Shown piece after piece: positions 58,954 through 64,000 of a stretch of DNA of 64,000 nt. How positions within the stretch are numbered: the stretch's first letter is position 1; each line of letters begins with the position of its first letter. Both the position numbers and the translations under genes were made by a program. The notes beneath the pieces are model-generated. The model had not been told where the DNA came from. It did no database searches and saw only the letters and a program-made list of their open reading frames with translations. This DNA comes from Hyphomonadaceae bacterium UBA7672. GTDB taxonomy: Bacteria > Pseudomonadota > Alphaproteobacteria > Caulobacterales > Hyphomonadaceae. The DNA lies in contig DLHI01000007.1 in the NCBI GenBank assembly GCA_002483135.1, forward strand, positions 310,001 to 374,000, in the 5' to 3' direction.

Positions 58954-59946
58954 CTACAGCATCGCCGGAATGACGCGATCCGGCGGCCGATGACCGTCGG
59001 CGAAGGTCTTGATGTTGATGATTACCTTCTCGCCCATGTCGATCCGGCCTTCCAGCGTGGCCGAGGACATGTGCGGCAGCACCACGACATTGCGCAGCGC
59101 CTTGAGGCGTGGATTGAGATTCGGCTCGTTCTCGAACACGTCGAGGCCCGCGCCGGCAAGCTCCCCGGTCTCCAGCGCCCTGATCAGGGCAGCCTCGTCG
59201 ATCACCTCGCCCCGCGCCGTGTTCACCAGATAGGCCTCCGGCTTCATCAGCTTGATGCGGCGGGCCGAGATCAGGTGATAGGTCGCCGGCGTGTGCGGGC
59301 AGTTGATCGAGACGATATCCATCCGCGCCAGCATCTGGTCGAGGCTTTCCCAGTAGGTGGCCTCCAGCTCGTTGGCGACCTGTTCGCGCACCGGCTTGCG
59401 GTTGTGGTAATGGATCTGCAGGCCGAACGCCTTGGCCCGGCGCGCGACCGCCGTTCCGATGCGCCCCATGCCGACAATGCCGAGGCGTTTGCCGAAGATT
59501 CGGCGGCCCAGCATCCAGGTGGGCGACCAGCCGGTGAACTGACCCGACTGGATGGCGCCGACACCATCCACGATCCGGCGCGGAACGGCCAGCATCAGCG
59601 CCATGGTCATGTCAGCGGTGTCTTCCGTCAGCACGCCCGGCGTGTTCGTCACGGTGATGCCGCGCGAGATGCAGGCCTGCACGTCGATATTGTTCACGCC
59701 CGCGCCGAACTGGGCGATCAGGCGCATACGATCCCCCGCGCGGGCCAGCATGCGGCCATCGATCTTGTCGGTGATCGTGGGCACCAGCACGTCGCAGCGG
59801 GAGGCCGCCTCGCCCAGTTGTTCGATCGTCATAGGCGTGTCGGAGGTGTTGAGCTCGACATCGAAAAGCTCGCTCATCCGCGTCTCGACCGGCTCGGGCA
59901 GCCGGCGGGTCACGATTACCTTCACCTTGGGGCGAGACGTGGGCAT
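58954..59946 (-). CDS. D-isomer 2-hydroxyacid dehydrogenase (glyoxylate/hydroxypyruvate reductase-like)
   Basis: A 330-residue NAD(P)-dependent enzyme that interconverts 2-oxoacids and D-2-hydroxyacids. The Rossmann motif is GIVGMGRIGTAVARRAKAFG, the catalytic Arg is in NTARGEVIDEAAL, Glu in DVFENEP and His in LPHMSSAT. The ATG at 59946 gives the standard length. The best guess is a glyoxylate or glycerate role. Confidence 0.9.
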   Translation of the reverse strand: MPTSRPKVKVIVTRRLPEPVETRMSELFDVELNTSDTPMTIEQLGEAASRCDVLVPTITDKIDGRMLARAGDRMRLIAQFGAGVNNIDVQACISRGITVTNTPGVLTEDTADMTMALMLAVPRRIVDGVGAIQSGQFTGWSPTWMLGRRIFGKRLGIVGMGRIGTAVARRAKAFGLQIHYHNRKPVREQVANELEATYWESLDQMLARMDIVSINCPHTPATYHLISARRIKLMKPEAYLVNTARGEVIDEAALIRALETGELAGAGLDVFENEPNLNPRLKALRNVVVLPHMSSATLEGRIDMGEKVIINIKTFADGHRPPDRVIPAML

Positions 59947-60160
59947 TGCTGCAGGCCGCTTCCTCTGTCTTTTCGGGGTGCGGTCCGGCGCGCCGGCGGC
60001 CCCCTGTTGCGGTCGGTCTATCAAAGCGGCGACCAAGGGCCAACCACTGCTCGGCCTCAATCGCAACACGCGTGGTTAAGCCAGCCTTCACGCCCGCATG
60101 CTTGTGTCGCCGTTCAAGCCTTCATCGCTCCATGTCTTGAATACAAGGGGTCGCCCCACC

Positions 60161-60769
60161 GTGAGGAAAATTCATTCCACGAGCATCAAAAAGCGGTCCG
60201 TTGCGCAGATTTTCGGCGCCCTGGGAATCTTCGCACTTGCGGCAATCGCCCCCGCCGCCGAGGCGCAGGATCAGCTGACGCCGGGAAGCTTCCGCGCCTA
60301 TGCGGCGGAAGGCATCGAACCCCGGCTGAGCGATTTTTCCGGCTTGCCCGTCCCGCGCTACGCCAGCCTGAGGTTCGACGAGGTCAACGGCCGGTCCGGT
60401 CCCAGCCTCGATTATCCCGTGAAGTGGACCTATGAGCGCGCCGGCCTGCCCGTTGTGGTGATCCGCGAGAGCAATGAGTGGCGCAAGGTCCGCGATCCAA
60501 TGGGCGACGAGGTCTGGGTCAACGCGTCCCAGTTGGCCGAACAGCGCACCGCCATCACCACACACGCCGGGGCGATGGTTGAGACGCCGGCCCCTGAATC
60601 TCTTCCTGCCGCCCGGTTCAGCCCCGGCACGGTGGTCTCCCTCGGCGACTGCGGGACCGTCTGGTGCCCGGTCACCGCGCAGGGCCACAAGGGCTGGATC
60701 CTGCGTGAGCATCTGTGGGGCGCCGATACGCTCCCCCAGGCGACCGCGACGACGCCCGGAAATCGCTAG
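60161..60769 (+). CDS. Secreted SH3-domain protein
   Basis: A 202-residue exported protein with two SH3-like segments (about 55-125 and 150-190): NGRSGPSLDYPVKWTYERAGLPVVVIRE and LGDCGTVWCPVTAQGHKGWI in pieces. This is the alphaproteobacterial SH3_4 type, often beside cell-wall genes. The GTG at 60161 places the signal peptide normally; an ATG at 60098 would add 21 residues. Confidence 0.75.
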   Translation: MRKIHSTSIKKRSVAQIFGALGIFALAAIAPAAEAQDQLTPGSFRAYAAEGIEPRLSDFSGLPVPRYASLRFDEVNGRSGPSLDYPVKWTYERAGLPVVVIRESNEWRKVRDPMGDEVWVNASQLAEQRTAITTHAGAMVETPAPESLPAARFSPGTVVSLGDCGTVWCPVTAQGHKGWILREHLWGADTLPQATATTPGNR

Positions 60770-60874
60770 GGAAATTCTGCGCACAGCTCGCGCCTGCGGC
60801 TTTGCTTGAGCCCCCGAGTCCAGCGTGTTAACCGGCCTCTCCTGTCGGCCCCGGGCCGGCCAGCGGAGCGCCCC

Positions 60875-61426
60875 ATGACTGCTGTATCGATCGATCCCAA
60901 TTCGCCTCATGCGTTCCACAAGCCGCAGAGCTCCTACAGCTTTGAGGACCTGCTGAAGAGCGGACATGGCGAACTGTTCGGGCCACGCAACGCCCAGCTT
61001 CCCATTCCGCCCATGCTGATGCTGGACCGGATCACCGAGATTTCGCTCGACGGCGGCGCCCACCAGCGCGGCCACCTGGTTGCGGAACTGGATATCCATC
61101 CCGATCTCTGGTTCTTCAAATGTCACTTCCCGGGGGATCCGGTCATGCCGGGCTGCCTTGGCCTCGATGCGATGTGGCAGCTGGTTGGATTCTGGCTTGG
61201 CTGGTCAGGCTCGCCTGGCAAGGGCCGCGCGCTGGGCGTCGGCGAGGTCAAGTTCTCGGGCGAGGTGACGCCGGACAAGAAGCTCGTGCGCTACGAGATC
61301 GAGATCCGCCGCGCCATCCGTTCGCGCCTGGTGATGGGGATCGCTGACGGAAGCGTGTTCCTGGATGGCGAAAAGATCTATACCGCCAAGGACATGAAGG
61401 TTGGCTTGAAGAATTTGGTTGGATAG
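60875..61426 (+). CDS. fabA: 3-hydroxydecanoyl-ACP dehydratase/isomerase
   Basis: Key enzyme of anaerobic-type unsaturated fatty acid synthesis; it dehydrates the C10 hydroxyacyl-ACP and isomerises the double bond. The active His is in KCHFPGDPVMPGCLGLDAMW, with the partner Asp in the same stretch. At 183 residues it is slightly longer than E. coli FabA. It is followed by fabB and later fabI on the same strand. Confidence 0.95.
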   Translation: MTAVSIDPNSPHAFHKPQSSYSFEDLLKSGHGELFGPRNAQLPIPPMLMLDRITEISLDGGAHQRGHLVAELDIHPDLWFFKCHFPGDPVMPGCLGLDAMWQLVGFWLGWSGSPGKGRALGVGEVKFSGEVTPDKKLVRYEIEIRRAIRSRLVMGIADGSVFLDGEKIYTAKDMKVGLKNLVG

Positions 61427-61536
61427 AACCTGCACGCTTGGGTTGTGATGCTCCGGCGTCACGAACGTCGGGCGCAACGCAGGCTAACGGTCGTCTCGCC
61501 TAACAGGCGGCGAGGCTAACAGGGAGAGATCACGCG

Positions 61537-62778
61537 ATGGCGGCCAATGGCCCCGGTCTGCGCAGGGTGGTGATCACTGGGATGGGCATCGTCTCGTCCA
61601 TCGGCGACACGATCAAGGATGTCACTGACAGCCTCAAAGCGGGCAAGTCGGGCATCTCGTTCATTCCGGAATACGCCGAGAAGGGCTTCAAGTCGCAAGT
61701 CGCCGGCAAGCCCAACGCCAATCCGGAAGACCATATCGACAAGCGCGCCATGCGCTTCATGGGCGATGGCGCCGGCTGGTGCCACATGTCTATGTCGCAG
61801 GCGATCGCCGACGCCGGTCTCGACGAGAAGATCATTTCCAATCCGCGCACCGGTCTCATCGTCGGCACCGGCGGCCCTTCCACGCGCGCCATCGTGGCGG
61901 CTGCGGATTCGACCCGTGAAAAAGGCTCGCCGCGCCGCATCGGACCGTTCGCCGTTCCCAAGGCGATGTCCTCGACCGCATCGGCGACGCTCTCCACCCT
62001 CTTCAAGATCCTCGGCGTGAACTATTCGATCTCGTCGGCCTGCACGACCTCGCTGCACTGCGTGGGCGCCGCCTCCGAACAGATCCAGTGGGGCAAGCAG
62101 GACGTGATGTTCGCCGGCGGCGGCGAGGAACTCGACTGGACTCTGTCCTGCCTGTTCGACGGGCTCGGCGCGATGTCCTCGAAATACAACGCCGAACCTC
62201 ATCGTGCATCGCGGGCTTACGATGCCGATCGCGACGGCTTCGTGATCGCCGGCGGCGCCGGCATGGTGGTGCTGGAAGAGTACGAACACGCCAAGCGCCG
62301 CGGCGCTACCATCTATGGCGAGATCGTCGGCTATGGCGCGACGTCCGATGGCTTCGACATGGTCGCCCCCTCAGGCGAGGGCGCGGTGCGCGCCATGAAG
62401 ATGGCGATGGAGCAGGCGGGCGGAAAGCCCGACTATCTCAATCCGCACGCCACTTCCACGCCGGTTGGCGACATGAAGGAACTCGAAGCTGTCCGCGAGG
62501 TCTTCGGCCAGCAGGCGTCCGACCAGCCGATGATCTCGGCGACCAAGTCGATGACCGGCCACTCGCTCGGCGGCGCCGGCGTGCAGGAGCTGATCTACTC
62601 GCTGATCATGATGAAGGAGCGCTTCGTCGCCCCCTCGATCAATATCGAGAAGCTCGATCCCCTCGCCTACGGCGTCAACATCATCCGCGAGGCGCGCGAA
62701 GCCATCATCAAGATGGCGATGTCGAACTCCTTCGGCTTCGGCGGCACCAACGGCTCGATCATGGTGGCGAAGGTCTAG
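61537..62778 (+). CDS. fabB: 3-oxoacyl-ACP synthase I
   Basis: A 413-residue condensing enzyme that elongates unsaturated acyl chains made by FabA. The catalytic Cys is in SSACTTSLH, and the two His are in NPHATSTPVGD and TGHSLGGAG. FGFGGTNGSIM closes the protein. The fabA-fabB order is conserved in alphaproteobacteria. Confidence 0.96.
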   Translation: MAANGPGLRRVVITGMGIVSSIGDTIKDVTDSLKAGKSGISFIPEYAEKGFKSQVAGKPNANPEDHIDKRAMRFMGDGAGWCHMSMSQAIADAGLDEKIISNPRTGLIVGTGGPSTRAIVAAADSTREKGSPRRIGPFAVPKAMSSTASATLSTLFKILGVNYSISSACTTSLHCVGAASEQIQWGKQDVMFAGGGEELDWTLSCLFDGLGAMSSKYNAEPHRASRAYDADRDGFVIAGGAGMVVLEEYEHAKRRGATIYGEIVGYGATSDGFDMVAPSGEGAVRAMKMAMEQAGGKPDYLNPHATSTPVGDMKELEAVREVFGQQASDQPMISATKSMTGHSLGGAGVQELIYSLIMMKERFVAPSINIEKLDPLAYGVNIIREAREAIIKMAMSNSFGFGGTNGSIMVAKV

Positions 62779-62784
62779 GGACCC

Positions 62785-63306
62785 TCACTGGCCTGCACCC
62801 ACCGGCCCCACCGGCGGGATCACCCGGACATTCGTGCGCAGCGAGGCGACGCCTTCGGGCTGCACGCTGAGGTCCGTCGTGTTGATGAACACGCCCATCG
62901 GCGCGAGTAGCTGTACGCCCTGCCCGTCGACGCCATAGCTGTAGGAGACAGCGACCACGCTGATCCGACCGGTCTGCGCGCCGCCTGCCAGCGCCTGGTC
63001 CACGCCTGCAAGTGCGGCCTCGTTCAGCACGTCAAAGACATACTGGCTCGACATGTTCACCGCCGAGGCGCGCGTCTCGAATGTCTTCTGCACCAATATT
63101 GGCGCGGTCGCGCCCGGCGGCACATAGAGCACGTCGATGGTGGCGTGCACGCTGATGCCAAGCTGCGGCCCGAGTTCAGGCGCAGCCGCATCTCCTGGCG
63201 GCACCAGCACGAATTCCTGAGCGCTGGCGGCCGGCAGTGCAGCCTGCAGCGCCAGCCCGGCGACCGCGCCGATGACAGCCGATCTTCGCCCGCGCCTTCT
63301 ACCCAC
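62785..63306 (-). CDS. Uncharacterised secreted protein
   Basis: A 173-residue exported protein with a basic N terminus and signal peptide ending PAASAQ. The mature part is a single beta-rich domain with no Cys. I recognise no family. It lies between fabB and fabI but on the other strand, so it is not part of the lipid operon. Confidence 0.6.
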   Translation of the reverse strand: MGRRRGRRSAVIGAVAGLALQAALPAASAQEFVLVPPGDAAAPELGPQLGISVHATIDVLYVPPGATAPILVQKTFETRASAVNMSSQYVFDVLNEAALAGVDQALAGGAQTGRISVVAVSYSYGVDGQGVQLLAPMGVFINTTDLSVQPEGVASLRTNVRVIPPVGPVGAGQ

Positions 63307-63567
63307 GCCCTCGACCTAGCCTTCGATGGGGGCCTGGGGCCGTTCCGGCGGCGCGCGATCGGTTGGCATTTCCGTCTCCTGTGCGGCCCCCGCTGACCCG
63401 GACGTTGACCTGCGAAAGTCTCGCAATGATGGCGGCGTCGCTTCGATTCGTCTCAAAGTGTCTCATCTTTGTATCCGGCTCGCGGCCGGAACGATCGGGC
63501 CGGCCTCGGCTTGACGGCCCCTGCGCCCGCCCCTACCCCGCGATCTTCAAACCAAGGAGCCGGCCCC

Positions 63568-64000
63568 ATGTCCAAATGGTCCTTCCCCACGGGCGATCTG
63601 ATGAAGGGCAAACGCGGCCTTGTGATGGGCGTCGCCAACGACAGCTCCATCGCCTGGGGGATCGCGCAGCAGCTGGCTGCGCAGGGCGCCGAAATCGCCT
63701 TCACGTATCAGGGCGAGAACCTCGAGCGCCGCGTCCGTCCGCTGGTCGAATCCATTGGCATGAACACCATGATCCCGGCCGACGTCACCGACGACGCCAG
63801 CATGGACGCCGCCTTCGCAGCGATCAAAGAGAAGTGGGGCAAGATCGATTTCCTCGTCCACTCCATCGCCTTCGCCGGCAAGGAAGAGCTGATGGGCTCG
63901 ATGGTGGCGAACACCTCGCGCGAGGGCTTCCGCCGCGCCATGGACATCTCGGTCTATTCGTTCATCGATTGCGCGCGCCGCGCCTCCCAGATCATGCCCT
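63568..64000 (+). CDS. fabI: Enoyl-ACP reductase (NADH), partial at the window edge
   Basis: The first 144 residues of FabI, the last step of the elongation cycle. It begins MSKWSFPTGDLMKGKRGLVMG, with the NAD motif GVANDSSIAWGIA and the segment FLVHSIAFAGKEEL. AAGGAG lies about 9 bp before the ATG. The gene runs off the right edge, so the catalytic Tyr-x6-Lys is not visible. Confidence 0.93.
   Translation, partial: MSKWSFPTGDLMKGKRGLVMGVANDSSIAWGIAQQLAAQGAEIAFTYQGENLERRVRPLVESIGMNTMIPADVTDDASMDAAFAAIKEKWGKIDFLVHSIAFAGKEELMGSMVANTSREGFRRAMDISVYSFIDCARRASQIMP

Noticed and set aside
58933..60435. 500-codon plus-strand frame opposite the hydroxyacid dehydrogenase gene
   Set aside because: Shadow frame with a His/Arg/Gln-rich composition, running into the SH3 gene in the wrong frame.

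Overview
The window looks like chromosomal DNA from a GC-rich alphaproteobacterium, most likely Caulobacterales or Hyphomonadaceae-like. This is inferred from a fabA-fabB-fabI cluster, a RegB/RegA redox pair divergent from an SCO gene, an IalB-type protein, mmcB under a GTTC-N7-GTTC LexA box, an ECF/ChrR pair, coaBC next to dut, and many small envelope lipoproteins. No rRNA operon, prophage or CRISPR array was seen. One tRNA-Gly(GCC) is present.

Layout. 0.1-7.4 kb: rsmB, an ECF sigma/ChrR-like pair, an SOS operon (mmcB plus a protein with a clamp-binding motif), an FkbM methyltransferase, a degenerate zincin, a Coq4-like protein and a sirtuin. 7.6-12.5 kb: an envelope operon with an S8 protease lipoprotein, a membrane-anchored propeptide-like protein, a lipoprotein and an M23 peptidase. 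12.5-20.7 kb: gpmA, a shortened RibD-like deaminase, cspA, ygfZ, tag, several small lipoproteins, a tandem paralogous pair and a flavin monooxygenase. 20.7-24.6 kb: a mobile zone with a Fic gene behind a palindromic operator array, decayed insertion-sequence ends, and an intact ISL3-type element nested in one of them, ending at tRNA-Gly. 24.6-41.2 kb: mostly housekeeping (ProX-type editing protein, CnoX-like thioredoxin, ThDP decarboxylase pair, Trm112-like protein, carbonic anhydrase, rlmN), with an unusual MerR-P-loop fusion. 40.7-43.5 kb: RegA, RegB and SCO. 43.5-55.9 kb: metabolic and DNA genes (ALDH, coaBC, dut, PIF1-like helicase, MoeB-like, GH1). 55.9-58.9 kb: an SH3 protein, a Crp-type regulator and the most unusual locus. 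58.9-64 kb: a 2-hydroxyacid dehydrogenase and the fabA-fabB-fabI group; fabI runs off the right edge.

The most interesting locus is 57.76-58.93 kb. Divergent from the Crp-type regulator lie two consecutive operons, each encoding three peptides of 29-34 residues. Each operon has the same promoter block (a TGTG-N8-CACA operator centred 41.5 bp before the inferred start site), the same leader hairpin and the same terminator. All six peptides are hydrophobic, each has its own AAGGA-like ribosome site, five share an N-x-F-M-[AG]-L-x-A core, and two are identical. I do not recognise the family. It looks like a duplicated, co-regulated set of single-pass membrane micropeptides.

Other items worth attention are the SOS operon with a QLDLF protein, the Fic operator array, the S8/propeptide/M23 operon, and enzymes lacking catalytic residues (an RExxH zincin and an alpha/beta hydrolase with Ala for Ser). 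There is also an MBL-fold gene that seems to have lost its middle in frame.
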